Below are positions 17,685 to 26,111 of a stretch of DNA of 64,000 bases, piece after piece. Positions within the stretch are counted from its first letter, which is position 1. Every line of letters begins with the position of its first letter. The stretch is from CAVZVW01 sp963778845 (GTDB lineage Bacteria > Actinomycetota > Actinomycetes > Actinomycetales > Kineosporiaceae). The notes beneath the pieces are model-generated. The model ran no database searches. It was not told where the DNA came from and was given only the letters and a program-made list of their open reading frames with translations. The stretch is taken from NCBI GenBank assembly GCA_963778845.1, contig CAVZVW010000009.1, positions 1,674,001-1,738,000 on the forward strand, in the 5' to 3' direction. A program made the translations under genes and the position numbers.

Positions 17685-18674
17685 CTATCCAGCGCCTGTC
17701 ACGGGCGTGCCCGCGTCGTCCGCGGCCGCCCCCCGGCTCGCCTGCTCGCCGGCGAGGGCATCCAGGCGCCTCAGGATGATCCCCTCCCTGAGCGCCCACG
17801 GGCAGACCGCGAGCTCCTCGACACCGAAGAGGTCCATGGCCGCGTCCGCCACCAGCGCGCCCGCCAACAGCTGGGCAGCCCGCTTGGACGAGATCCCCGA
17901 GAGCTCGGCCCGCTTCGCCGCACTCATGCGGGCCAGCGCCGGCAGCCGCTCGGCGAGGTCCGCCCGGCGCAGGGTTCGGGCGACGTACGGGCCGTCCCCG
18001 CTCGGGGCCGCACCGCAGAGCCGGGCCAGTGACCTGAACGTCTTGCTCGACCCGACAGCGAGGTCCGCGGCCCCGACCCGCACGACGTCCCCCACGACCC
18101 GCGCGACCTCGGCACGCACGTAGGTGCGGGCGGCCTTGACCGCCGCCTGGCTGGGCGGGTCGCCCGGCAGGCGGTCGCGCGTCAGGCGGCCGGCGCCCAG
18201 CGGCAGGGAGAACGCGACGTCCGGCGCCTCGTCCATCCCCGCGGCGATCTCCAGGGAGCCCCCGCCGATGTCGAGCACCAGGAGCCGGCCCGCCGACCAT
18301 CCGTACCAGCGCCGGACAGCCAGGAACGTCAGCTCCGCCTCCGCACCGCCGGGCAGCACCTGCAGGTCGACGCCGGTCTGCTCGCGCACCCGGGCAAGCA
18401 CGGCCTCCCCGTTGGGCGCGTCGCGAACCGCGGACGTGGCGAAGGCGAGGATCGCCTCCGCGCCCTGGTCGTCGGCGACCTCGAGGCAGGAGGTGACGAA
18501 CCGGACCAGCGCATCCGCGCCCGCCTTGCCGATGTTGCCGTCGCGGTCCAGGTGCGCAGCCAGCTGGAGCTCCTCCTTGTGCGAGGTGGCCGGCAGGGGC
18601 CGCGCTCCCGGACGGGCGTCGACCACGAGCAGATGCACGGTGTTGGAGCCGATGTCGAGCACGCCAAGGCGCAT
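17685..18674 (-). CDS. Exopolyphosphatase / ppGpp phosphohydrolase family (Ppx/GppA)
   Basis: The 329-residue protein has the actin-like ATPase fold: phosphate-1 loop VLDIGSNTVHLLV, phosphate-2 loop VLDIGGGSLEI, and acidic catalytic residues in between. It is the short actinobacterial Ppx1 type without the C-terminal HD domain, so it is likely active on polyphosphate or pppGpp (Rv0496-like). The ATG at 18674 stands 7 nt after a TAGCGT -10: leaderless. Divergent from the Cys-rich gene. Confidence 0.9.
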   Translation of the reverse strand: MRLGVLDIGSNTVHLLVVDARPGARPLPATSHKEELQLAAHLDRDGNIGKAGADALVRFVTSCLEVADDQGAEAILAFATSAVRDAPNGEAVLARVREQTGVDLQVLPGGAEAELTFLAVRRWYGWSAGRLLVLDIGGGSLEIAAGMDEAPDVAFSLPLGAGRLTRDRLPGDPPSQAAVKAARTYVRAEVARVVGDVVRVGAADLAVGSSKTFRSLARLCGAAPSGDGPYVARTLRRADLAERLPALARMSAAKRAELSGISSKRAAQLLAGALVADAAMDLFGVEELAVCPWALREGIILRRLDALAGEQASRGAAADDAGTPVTGAG

Positions 18675-18681
18675 GGTGGTG

Positions 18682-18710
18682 ACGCTACTGGACCGGCGGG
18701 GACCTACAGT
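18682..18710. promoter_or_regulatory. Interlocked divergent promoters (ppx / Cys-rich gene)
   Basis: The minus-strand -10 TAGCGT (18682-18687) is 7 nt from the ppx ATG. The plus-strand -10 TACAGT (18705-18710) is 7 nt from the ATG at 18718. The 17 bp between the two hexamers is the usual -35/-10 spacing, so each -10 sits where the other promoter's -35 should be. Both mRNAs would be leaderless. Confidence 0.6.
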
Positions 18711-18717
18711 TGCGCGC

Positions 18718-19638
18718 ATGCCCGTGGCGAACCCGTCCGAGGACGGGCCCTCCCCCACAGCCGTCGCCGAGACCCCGCTCGACGTCGCGCGGGTCTGGGT
18801 GGAGTTCCCCGACCCGGGCGTGGGGTCGGCGTCCTCGTCGCACCCCGGAACCCCGTCGCACCCCGGAACCCCGTCGCACCCCGGGGCCACGTCGTCCCCG
18901 GACGCCTCGCCAGGCGGCGGAGTCGCACAGGTCGTGCGGGCCGACCTCACGTGGCTGACCTCGTCGTGGACGTGCATCTGGGGCCGTGGCTGCGCGGGCA
19001 TCTACGCCGAGCGGCCCGACGACGGGTGCTGCACCCTGGGAGCCCACTTCGCCGACAACGCCGACGAGCGTCGGGTGCGCAAGGCTGCCAAGCGGCTGTC
19101 GGCGAAGCGCTGGCAGTACCGCGCCGAGGCCCGCAAGAACGGGTGGACGGAGAAGGACGACGAGGGCGCCCGCAAGACGCGCGTGGTGGACGGCGCCTGC
19201 ATCTTCCTCAACCGGCCGGGCTTCGCCGGCGGGGCGGGTTGTGCCCTGCACTCCCAGGCGCTCGACGAGGGCCGCGAGCCCCTGGAGCTGAAGCCCGACG
19301 TCTGCTGGCAGCTCCCGCTGCGGCGCACGTACCGCACGGTGGAGCGTCATGACGGCACCTCCTACGTCGAGGTGTCCGTCACCGAGTACGACCGGCGAGG
19401 CTGGGGAGCCGGCGGACACGACCTCGACTGGTACTGCACGGGCAACCCCGCGGCACACGTCGGTGCGCAGCCGGTCTACGTGTCGCTGGCCGCCGAGCTG
19501 ACCGCCCTGGTCGGGGAGGCCGCCTACGCCGAGCTGGCGCGCCACTGCGAGGCACATCTGCGCGCGCGCCGCCGCCTTCCCCTCACGGTGCACCCCGCGA
19601 CGTCCGCGGCTGCCCGGCCGGCTCGCAAGCATGCTTGA
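18718..19638 (+). CDS. Cysteine-rich conserved protein of unknown function
   Basis: The 306-residue soluble protein has a disordered first ~70 residues containing three SHPG(T/A) repeats. A cysteine-rich region follows: Cys86, Cys92, Cys104-Cys105, Cys161, Cys175, Cys196, Cys240. The grouping CIWGRGC...CC resembles Fe-S or Zn sites of YkgJ/DUF3109-like proteins, but I cannot assign a family. No signal peptide is visible. The start is leaderless (see the promoter at 18682-18710). It overlaps the downstream methyltransferase by 8 bp, suggesting one operon. Confidence 0.75.
   Translation: MPVANPSEDGPSPTAVAETPLDVARVWVEFPDPGVGSASSSHPGTPSHPGTPSHPGATSSPDASPGGGVAQVVRADLTWLTSSWTCIWGRGCAGIYAERPDDGCCTLGAHFADNADERRVRKAAKRLSAKRWQYRAEARKNGWTEKDDEGARKTRVVDGACIFLNRPGFAGGAGCALHSQALDEGREPLELKPDVCWQLPLRRTYRTVERHDGTSYVEVSVTEYDRRGWGAGGHDLDWYCTGNPAAHVGAQPVYVSLAAELTALVGEAAYAELARHCEAHLRARRRLPLTVHPATSAAARPARKHA
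18838..18891. repeat. 18-bp tandem repeat within the Cys-rich gene
   Basis: Two perfect copies of TCGCACCCCGGAACCCCG and a third that diverges near its end. They encode Ser-His-Pro-Gly-Thr-Pro units in the disordered N-terminal part, in frame. Confidence 0.85.
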
Positions 19639-20320
19639 GGGGGTGGTCCGCAGCCCGAACATCTGGGACGACCCCGCGACCTACGAGGTCGAGAACCGCG
19701 GCGTCGACCCCGACGGGGTGATCGAGGCCGCGATGGCGCGCATCCGGTCGTGGGAGGGCGCCGTCGTGCTCGACGTCGGCTGCGGCACGGGTTTCCACCT
19801 GCCTCGGTGGGCGGCGAGCGCGCGGCAGGTGATCGGCGTCGAACCCCATCCGCCCCTGGTGGCGGCGGCGCGGCGACGGATGCGCCGCAACGCCTCGGTG
19901 AGCGTCCTTGCGGGGACGGCGCAGGCCCTGCCCGTGCGCGACGCGTCCGTGGACGTCGCGCACGCGCGCTGGGCGTACTTCTTCGGCCCCGGCTGCGAGC
20001 CGGGCCTGAGCGAGCTCAGCCGCGTCGTGCGTCGCGGCGGCGCCGCCTTTGTGATCGACAACGATGCGACGCGATCCACGTTCGGGTCCTGGTTCCGGCG
20101 CGCCCTGCCCGACTACGACGCCGGGGAGGTGGAACGGTTCTGGGCGCGGCGGGGCTGGACCCGCGAGCCCTTGGACGTCCGGTGGGAGCAACCCGACCGG
20201 GCCGCGTTCGAGGCGGTGGTGCGGCTGGAGTTCGCCGCCGAGCAGGCGGAGAGGTTCCTCGCCGAGCAGCCGGGCTGCGTGGTCGACTACGCGGTCAACC
20301 TCTGGTGGCGGCGGTACTGA
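19631..20320 (+). CDS. Class I SAM-dependent methyltransferase (Methyltransf_11 type)
   Basis: The 229-residue protein has the SAM loop VLDVGCGTGFHLP, acidic GVEPHP, and motif III AQALPVRDASVDVAHARW. The substrate is unknown. The ATG at 19631 lies inside the 3' end of the Cys-rich gene, so the two are translationally coupled; this may point to a shared function. The C-terminal WWRRY is common in actinobacterial members. Confidence 0.83.
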   Translation: MLEGVVRSPNIWDDPATYEVENRGVDPDGVIEAAMARIRSWEGAVVLDVGCGTGFHLPRWAASARQVIGVEPHPPLVAAARRRMRRNASVSVLAGTAQALPVRDASVDVAHARWAYFFGPGCEPGLSELSRVVRRGGAAFVIDNDATRSTFGSWFRRALPDYDAGEVERFWARRGWTREPLDVRWEQPDRAAFEAVVRLEFAAEQAERFLAEQPGCVVDYAVNLWWRRY

Positions 20321-20367
20321 CTCGCCTGCTCTCGACGCGCGGGCGCGGCCGGAGCATCGTAGTGACC

Positions 20368-20823
20368 ATGGCTACCACCCCGGCACACGGCGCCCACGAT
20401 GCCCCCGCTGAGACCGGCGACACCCAGGCCCTCCGCGAGGAGATCCTGCACGAGGAGGCCTTGCGCCAGGAGGCGTTGGGGCACCTGGCCCACGAGTGGC
20501 CGACCGACCACGCCCAGCCACCCCTGCGATGGCCACATCCCGACCGGACGACGTTGCTGCTGGTGGGCACCTGGGTGCTCGGAGTCCTCACCGCACTGTT
20601 CGTGCCGGCCCTGGTCGTGGCCCCCGGTGCGACCAGCGCACCGTCGGACAAGGTGTGGCTGGCGTTCTCGATCACGGTCGTCGGCGCGCTGGTGATGTTC
20701 GCCTGCTCGGTGGGCCTGTGGCGGCGCAGCCGGGAGTCGGCCGTGCTCGTGATGGGCACGGTGCCGTCCCTCACGTGCCTCGCGGGCGGGGTGATCATGG
20801 CGGCCACGAAGCTCACGGCCTGA
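20368..20823 (+). CDS. Small membrane protein of unknown function
   Basis: The 151-residue protein has an acidic, coiled-coil-prone N-terminal ~55 residues (repeated EE/ALR segments) and then two or three hydrophobic helices (VGTWVLGVLTALFVPALVV, WLAFSITVVGALVMFACSV, and a last VMGTVPSLTCLAGGVIMA). I do not recognise it. The ATG at 20368 follows an alternative GTG at 20362. It may be transcribed with the preceding methyltransferase (47-bp gap). Confidence 0.65.
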   Translation: MATTPAHGAHDAPAETGDTQALREEILHEEALRQEALGHLAHEWPTDHAQPPLRWPHPDRTTLLLVGTWVLGVLTALFVPALVVAPGATSAPSDKVWLAFSITVVGALVMFACSVGLWRRSRESAVLVMGTVPSLTCLAGGVIMAATKLTA

Positions 20824-20977
20824 GCGCCCGTCGTCCGGGCCCTCGCCCCGGCCTGTAACGCGCGCGGCCTCGGCGGCACTCACCCGATGTTCGCCCTGCG
20901 CGGGTCACGGCACCGCGCTGCCCGCGCCCGGCCTGTCACCGGCCTCGGCCGCCACCAGCAGACGGAGGATGTACCCC

Positions 20978-22231
20978 ATGGACGGTCAGGAGAAGCTGCT
21001 GGTCTACGGCACCTCGTGGTGCACCGACTGCCGCCGGAGCAAGCAGTTCCTCGGCGAGCAGCGGGTGCCGTACACGTTCATCGACGTCGACAGCGACGCC
21101 GAGGGTCTGGCGGTTGTGGAGGCGCACAACGGGGGCAAGAGGATCATCCCCACGATCGTCGTCCCCGGCGGCCCGACGCTCGTCGAGCCGAGCAACGCCG
21201 AGCTGGCCCAGGCACTGGGCATCACGACGTCGGGCAAGCGCACGTTCTACGACCTGGTGGTCGTCGGCAGCGGCCCTGCCGGGCTCACCGCGGCGCTGTA
21301 CGCGGCTCGCGAGGGGATGGACGTCCTGGTCCTCGAGCGGGCGGCGGCCGGTGGTCAAGCCGGGATCACCGAGCGACTGGACAACCTGCCGGGCTTCCCC
21401 GACGGGATCTCCGGTGCGGAGTTCGCCGACCGGCTGCGTCGCCAGGCCGAGCGCTTCGGGGTGGAGGTGGTGACAGCCGTCGACGTCACGCACGTCGGCG
21501 TGGACCCCGAGGAGCAGCGGCTGCGTCTCGTGCGCACAGCCGCCGGCGAGGAGTACCGCTCCTATGCGGTGCTGCTGGCGAACGGCTCGACGTACCGACG
21601 GCTGGGCATCCCCGGCGAGGACGACTTCATCGGTGCGGGCGTGCACTTCTGCGCCACCTGCGACGGTCCGTTCTACCGGGACGGGCGCGTGCTGGTCGTC
21701 GGCGGGGGCAACTCCGCGGGCGAGGAGAGCCTGTTCCTCACGCGGTTCGCACGTGAGGTCGTGATCGCGACCCGCGACAGCGACCTCTCGGCGTCCCGCA
21801 CGGTCGCGGACAAGGTGCACGGGCACCCGCAGGTCGAGGTGCGCGGCTGGACGTCGCCCATCGCCTTCCGGGGCCGTGAGGGCGAGGCGGACGGCGGCAA
21901 GCTGGGGCTGGTGGTCCTGCGTGGGCCGGCGGAGGCCGGGGAGTACGAGGAGGCCTTCGACGGGGTGTTCGTGTTCATCGGGCTGACGCCGAACACCGAC
22001 ATGGTCAGAGGCGTGGTGGAGGTCGACGAGTACGGGTTCGTGGTGACCGACGGGATGCTCGCGACGTCCATGCCGGGCGTCTATGCGGCGGGCGACGTGC
22101 GGCAGGGGTCGACCAAGCAGGCCGCGAGCGCGGCCGGCGAGGGCGCGACGGCGGCACTGGCCATCCGGCGGTATGTCGAGCCGCTCGCCTCAGGTGTGCC
22201 GCAACGGGCCTCCGAAGGCGCGATGGCCTGA
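20978..22231 (+). CDS. Glutaredoxin/mycoredoxin-thioredoxin reductase fusion
   Basis: A 417-residue two-domain redox enzyme. Residues 1-80 are a glutaredoxin/mycoredoxin domain with active site SWCTDC (Cys15, Cys18). Residues ~88-400 are thioredoxin reductase: FAD loop GSGPAG (97-102), redox-active CATC (225-228), NADPH loop GGGNSAG (242-248), and C-terminal GVYAAGDVRQG. The normal electron path is NADPH-FAD-CATC-thioredoxin; here the acceptor may be the fused domain. The ATG at 20978 is chosen because GGAGG lies 9 nt upstream; the ATG at 20969 abuts that site. Confidence 0.9.
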   Translation: MDGQEKLLVYGTSWCTDCRRSKQFLGEQRVPYTFIDVDSDAEGLAVVEAHNGGKRIIPTIVVPGGPTLVEPSNAELAQALGITTSGKRTFYDLVVVGSGPAGLTAALYAAREGMDVLVLERAAAGGQAGITERLDNLPGFPDGISGAEFADRLRRQAERFGVEVVTAVDVTHVGVDPEEQRLRLVRTAAGEEYRSYAVLLANGSTYRRLGIPGEDDFIGAGVHFCATCDGPFYRDGRVLVVGGGNSAGEESLFLTRFAREVVIATRDSDLSASRTVADKVHGHPQVEVRGWTSPIAFRGREGEADGGKLGLVVLRGPAEAGEYEEAFDGVFVFIGLTPNTDMVRGVVEVDEYGFVVTDGMLATSMPGVYAAGDVRQGSTKQAASAAGEGATAALAIRRYVEPLASGVPQRASEGAMA

Positions 22232-22307
22232 GCGGCCCGCCGCGGCGCGGCCGGCCGGCGGCTCGCCGCGGGCCAGGTTGTCAGGGGTCTCCCGTACGGT
22301 CGCCCAC

Positions 22308-23762
22308 GTGACCACAGAATCGCGGGACGACTCCCGGCGCAGCAGTTTCGGCCGTGAGGGACGCGGACCGGCACAGGCATCGAGCGGGCGGGCGGCGGCC
22401 CGCGGGCGCGGTGAGCGTCCGGTGTACCGCTGCGCGGAGTGCGGGTGGACCACGGTGCGCTGGGTCGGCCGGTGCGGGGAGTGCCAGGCGTGGGGAAGCG
22501 TGGACGCCGTGGGCGCCGCCCCCGCCGGGACCACCGCGGTGAGGACCGTCGCCACCGCGGCGCGCCCCATCGCCGAGGTCGACGCCGAGGATGCCGCCAC
22601 CTGGGCCACGGGAGTCGAGGAGCTCGACAGGGTGCTCGGTGGCGGCCTGGTTCGGGGCGCGGTCGTCCTGCTGGCCGGTGAGCCGGGCGTGGGCAAGTCG
22701 ACCCTGCTGCTGGACGTCGCCTCGCGGGCGGCGTCCCACGGTCGCACGGTGCTCTACGTCACGGGGGAGGAGTCCGCGAGCCAGGTGCGGGTTCGCGCGG
22801 AGCGGATCGGCGCCCTGCGGCCGCGGCTGCTGCTGGCGGCCGAGAACGACCTGGGCACGGTGCTCGGCCACCTGGAGGCGATCCGACCCGACCTCCTCGT
22901 GGTCGACTCCGTGCAGACGATCGCCAGTGACGCCGTCGAGGGCGCCCCCGGCAACGTCGCGCAGGTGCGTGAGATCGCGGCGGCGCTGATCCGCGTCGCC
23001 AAGGCCCACGGCATGGCCGCCGTGCTGGTCGGTCACGTGACCAAGGACGGGTCGATCGCCGGGCCGAGGGTGCTCGAGCATCTCGTCGACGTCGTCTGCC
23101 ACTTCGAGGGAGACCGTCACACCCGGCTACGTCTGCTGCGTTCGGTGAAGAACCGGTACGGACCGACCGACGAGGTCGGGTGCTTCGACCTGTCCGACGT
23201 CGGAATCGTCGGCCTGCCAGACCCGAGCGGGCTGTTCCTGTCCCGTCACCCCCAACCGGTCGCGGGGACGGCCGTCACCGTTGCCCTCGAGGGTCGCCGT
23301 CCGCTGGTCGCCGAGGTACAGGCGCTCGTCGCCCCCTCTCCCCTGGCCAACCCGCGTCGCACCACGTCCGGGCTGGACTCCAGCCGGGTGGGGCTCGCCC
23401 TCGCGGTTCTCGAGCGCCGGGCGGGGCAGCGGCTGGACAACCACGACGTCTACGTGTCGACGGTGGGCGGCGTGCGGCTGGGCGAACCCGCTGCCGACCT
23501 CGCGGTGCTGCTCGCGGTCTCGAGCGCCCGCACCGACCTTCCCCTGCTGACAGGAACGGTGGCGATCGGGGAGGTCGGCCTCGCCGGGGAGGTGCGGCGG
23601 GTGAGCGGGGTCGGCCGACGGCTGGCCGAGGCGGCGCGGCTCGGGTTCACGACGGCGATCGTGCCGGCCGGCACCGACGACAGCGCTCCTGAGGGAATGG
23701 TGGTCCACGAGGTCGCCGACGTTGCCACGGCGCTGGTCCGCGCCGCGACCCGCCTAGCGTGA
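22308..23762 (+). CDS. radA: DNA repair protein RadA/Sms
   Basis: The 484-residue branch-migration ATPase has a C4 zinc finger at the N-terminus (CAECGWTTVRWVGRCGEC), Walker A GEPGVGKST, Walker B LLVVDSVQT, the RadA-specific KNRYG motif, and a C-terminal Lon-protease-like domain. It processes recombination intermediates. The first ~40 residues are Ser/Arg-rich. A TACGGT -10 (22295-22300) lies 7 nt before the GTG start: leaderless. It precedes disA, its known partner and the protein that restrains it in Bacillus. Confidence 0.95.
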   Translation: MTTESRDDSRRSSFGREGRGPAQASSGRAAARGRGERPVYRCAECGWTTVRWVGRCGECQAWGSVDAVGAAPAGTTAVRTVATAARPIAEVDAEDAATWATGVEELDRVLGGGLVRGAVVLLAGEPGVGKSTLLLDVASRAASHGRTVLYVTGEESASQVRVRAERIGALRPRLLLAAENDLGTVLGHLEAIRPDLLVVDSVQTIASDAVEGAPGNVAQVREIAAALIRVAKAHGMAAVLVGHVTKDGSIAGPRVLEHLVDVVCHFEGDRHTRLRLLRSVKNRYGPTDEVGCFDLSDVGIVGLPDPSGLFLSRHPQPVAGTAVTVALEGRRPLVAEVQALVAPSPLANPRRTTSGLDSSRVGLALAVLERRAGQRLDNHDVYVSTVGGVRLGEPAADLAVLLAVSSARTDLPLLTGTVAIGEVGLAGEVRRVSGVGRRLAEAARLGFTTAIVPAGTDDSAPEGMVVHEVADVATALVRAATRLA

Positions 23763-23871
23763 GCGGGCCGGTCGGGTGCGGGAGTCAGTAGACTGCGCGT
23801 TGATCGGCGGCGGCGCAACGACCTGGTCGGCGTCGTTCTTCGATGTCGACGAACGAGTCCCTGGGGTCACG

Positions 23872-24954
23872 GTGGCAGCTGAGCGCTCGACCGAGGAGCT
23901 GCTGCGCGCCACGCTCGCGGCCGTTGCTCCCGGCACTCCCCTGCGCGACGGGCTCGAGCGGATCCTGCGTGGGCGCACCGGCGCACTCGTCGTGCTGGGC
24001 CACGACCGGGTCGTCGAGGAACTGTGCACGGGCGGGTTCCACCTCGATGTCGAGTTCTCCGCGACCCGGTTGCGGGAGCTCGCCAAGATGGACGGCGCGA
24101 TCGTCACCGACTCCGACGCGTCGCGGATCCTTCGCGCCGCCGTCCAGCTCGTCCCGGACTCCTCGATCGAGACCAGCGAGTCCGGCACCCGGCACCGCAC
24201 CGCCGAGCGTGTGGCGAAGCAGACAGGCCTGCCTGTCATCTCCGTGAGCCAGTCCATGCGCATCGTCGCGCTGTACGTGGGTGGGCTGCGCTACGTGCTG
24301 GAGGCGTCGGAGGCGATCCTCGCCAAGGCCAACCAGGCCCTGGCGACACTGGAGCGCTACAAGGCCCGCCTCGACGAGGTGACTGGGACGTTGTCGGCGT
24401 TGGAGATCGAGGACCTCGTCACCGTCCGCGACGTCTCGATCGTGGTGCAACGTCTGGAGATGGTGCGACGCATCTCCGACGAGATCGCCCACTACGTCGT
24501 CGAGCTCGGGACCGACGGACGGTTGCTGGGCCTGCAGCTCGACGAGCTGATCGGCGGGGTCAGCCCCGACCGCGAGCTCGTGATCCGCGACTACCTCGAC
24601 AGCGCCCGTCGGGAGCGCCCCACCGCGGACGTGCTCGCAGACCTCGCCGCCATCCCCGCCACCGAGCTGGTCGACCTCGGTGGCGTCGCCCGGGTCCTGG
24701 GGTTCGCCGCCGGGGGCGACGTGCTCGACTCGGCGGTCAGCCCCAAGGGCTACCGACTGCTGCACAAGGTGCCGCGCCTGCCGGGGGCGATCATCGAGCG
24801 GCTGGTGGACCACTTCGGCGACCTGCAGAAACTGCTGGCTGCCAACCTCGACGACCTCATGATGGTCGAGGGCGTCGGCGACCAGCGAGCACGCGCCGTC
24901 CGCGAAGGCCTGTCCCGCCTCGCGGAGTCGAGCATCCTGGAGCGCTACGTCTGA
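23872..24954 (+). CDS. disA: Diadenylate cyclase DisA (DNA integrity scanning protein)
   Basis: Makes c-di-AMP from two ATP and scans DNA for branched structures. From the GTG at 23872 it has 360 residues, the normal family length. The DAC domain has the DGA motif at residues 74-76 and RHRT at 107-110. A helical linker and a C-terminal helix-hairpin-helix DNA-binding domain (MMVEGVGDQRARAVREGL) follow. The frame is open further upstream. A TTG at 23800, 5 nt after TAGACT, is an alternative leaderless start. In operon order radA-disA, as in other actinobacteria. Confidence 0.93.
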   Translation: MAAERSTEELLRATLAAVAPGTPLRDGLERILRGRTGALVVLGHDRVVEELCTGGFHLDVEFSATRLRELAKMDGAIVTDSDASRILRAAVQLVPDSSIETSESGTRHRTAERVAKQTGLPVISVSQSMRIVALYVGGLRYVLEASEAILAKANQALATLERYKARLDEVTGTLSALEIEDLVTVRDVSIVVQRLEMVRRISDEIAHYVVELGTDGRLLGLQLDELIGGVSPDRELVIRDYLDSARRERPTADVLADLAAIPATELVDLGGVARVLGFAAGGDVLDSAVSPKGYRLLHKVPRLPGAIIERLVDHFGDLQKLLAANLDDLMMVEGVGDQRARAVREGLSRLAESSILERYV

Positions 24955-24967
24955 CCCGCCTTCTCCT

Positions 24968-25050
24968 GGCGCGGCGGCACACAGCGCCGAATTGTTTGGC
25001 GCGGCGGCACACAGTGCCGAATAGTTTGGCGCGGCGGCACACCGCGCCAA
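24968..25050. repeat. 30-bp tandem repeat after disA, last copy forming a terminator-like hairpin
   Basis: Two full 30-bp units (24968-24997, 24998-25027) begin GGCGCGGCGGCACACAG; a third partial unit ends at 25050. In the third copy TTGGCGCGG and CCGCGCCAA (25026-25050) form a perfect 9-bp stem with a 7-nt loop, a plausible disA terminator. The first two copies keep only part of that pairing. Confidence 0.82.
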
Positions 25051-25090
25051 GCACACATTGGCCTAACGGGACACACTGGCCGGTCAAGGG

Positions 25091-25990
25091 GTGAGCACAG
25101 TGCCCCACCACCCGCTTCACGAGCCCGTGCTCGCCTGGTACGAGGCCAGCGGCCGCGACCTGCCGTGGCGCGAACCGTCATGCCCGCCGTGGGGCGTGCT
25201 CGTCAGCGAGTTCATGCTCCAGCAGACGCCGGTCGCCAGAGTCGAGCCGGTGTGGCGGGAATGGCTGCGACGCTGGCCGACCCCGCTGGCGCTGGCTGTC
25301 GACTCACCCGGTGAGGCGATCCGGGCCTGGGGCCGCCTCGGCTACCCACGGCGGGCGCTGCGCCTGCACGAGGCCGCCGCCCTGATCGTGCGAGACCACG
25401 GTGGGGACGTGCCGGTCGACCAGGCTGCCCTGTTAGCCCTGCCCGGCGTCGGCGCCTACACCGCTGCGGCGGTCGCCTCGTTCGCGTTCGGCCGGCGTCA
25501 CGCCGTGCTCGACACGAATGTGCGTCGCGTGCTCGCCCGGGCCGTGACGGGCACGCCCGCCGCGCCGGTGTCGGCGACGAAGGCCGAGCGGCTCCTGGCC
25601 GAGTCGTTGCTGCCGGACGACGAGACCGCCGCGGCCATGTGGGCTGCGGCCACGATGGAGCTCGGCGCACTTGTGTGCACCGCCCGCTCCCCTGCCTGCG
25701 GAGTCTGCCCCGTTCGCAGATCGTGCCGCTGGCAGCTCCTCGGAACACCGCCCGACCCGCGCACCCGGCGGCGCACGCAACCCTACGCTGGTACCGACCG
25801 TGAGGTGCGCGGGCTCCTGCTGGCCGCACTCCGGTCGCATCGCGGGCCGCTCCCCTGGACGGCTCTCGCGGCATCGGCGCCGGACCACGTCCTGCGCGAC
25901 CCCGCCCAGCGCGACAGGTGCCTACACAGCCTGCTTGCCGACGGCTTGGTGCACCAGCTGCCCGCCGACCGCTTCACCCTTCCCGAATGA
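25091..25990 (+). CDS. mutY: A/G-specific adenine glycosylase
   Basis: Removes adenine mispaired with 8-oxoguanine. The 299-residue protein has catalytic Glu40 in SEFMLQQT, helix-hairpin-helix LPGVGAYTA, catalytic Asp141 in VLDTNVRRVL, and a [4Fe-4S] loop C196-x6-C203-x2-C206-x5-C212. It ends about 80 residues later, so the C-terminal NUDIX-like 8-oxoG recognition domain is short or absent, common in actinobacterial MutY. The GTG at 25091 is the first start after the disA repeats; a second GTG three codons on is possible. Confidence 0.93.
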   Translation: MSTVPHHPLHEPVLAWYEASGRDLPWREPSCPPWGVLVSEFMLQQTPVARVEPVWREWLRRWPTPLALAVDSPGEAIRAWGRLGYPRRALRLHEAAALIVRDHGGDVPVDQAALLALPGVGAYTAAAVASFAFGRRHAVLDTNVRRVLARAVTGTPAAPVSATKAERLLAESLLPDDETAAAMWAAATMELGALVCTARSPACGVCPVRRSCRWQLLGTPPDPRTRRRTQPYAGTDREVRGLLLAALRSHRGPLPWTALAASAPDHVLRDPAQRDRCLHSLLADGLVHQLPADRFTLPE

Positions 25991-26089
25991 CCCGTTGTCG
26001 CCCCCTGGCCGTCCCGTTGGCCCGACCTCTGGCAGGTTCCCGTCGCCCCGAGGTCGCAATCGCGACAACAAACCCTCCAGAGATCGCTG

Positions 26090-26111
26090 GTGCGGTGACC
26101 ACGAACCGCAC
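26090..26111. terminator. Small hairpin between mutY and the convergent GNAT gene
   Basis: GTGCGGT and ACCGCAC form a perfect 7-bp stem around an 8-nt loop. It lies in the 120-bp space between the convergent mutY and GNAT genes, ending at the GNAT stop. No T-run is evident, so terminator function is tentative. Confidence 0.4.

Noticed and set aside
24968..25050. CRISPR-like array
   Set aside because: Units are contiguous 30-bp tandem copies without spacers, only about 2.7 copies, and no cas genes.
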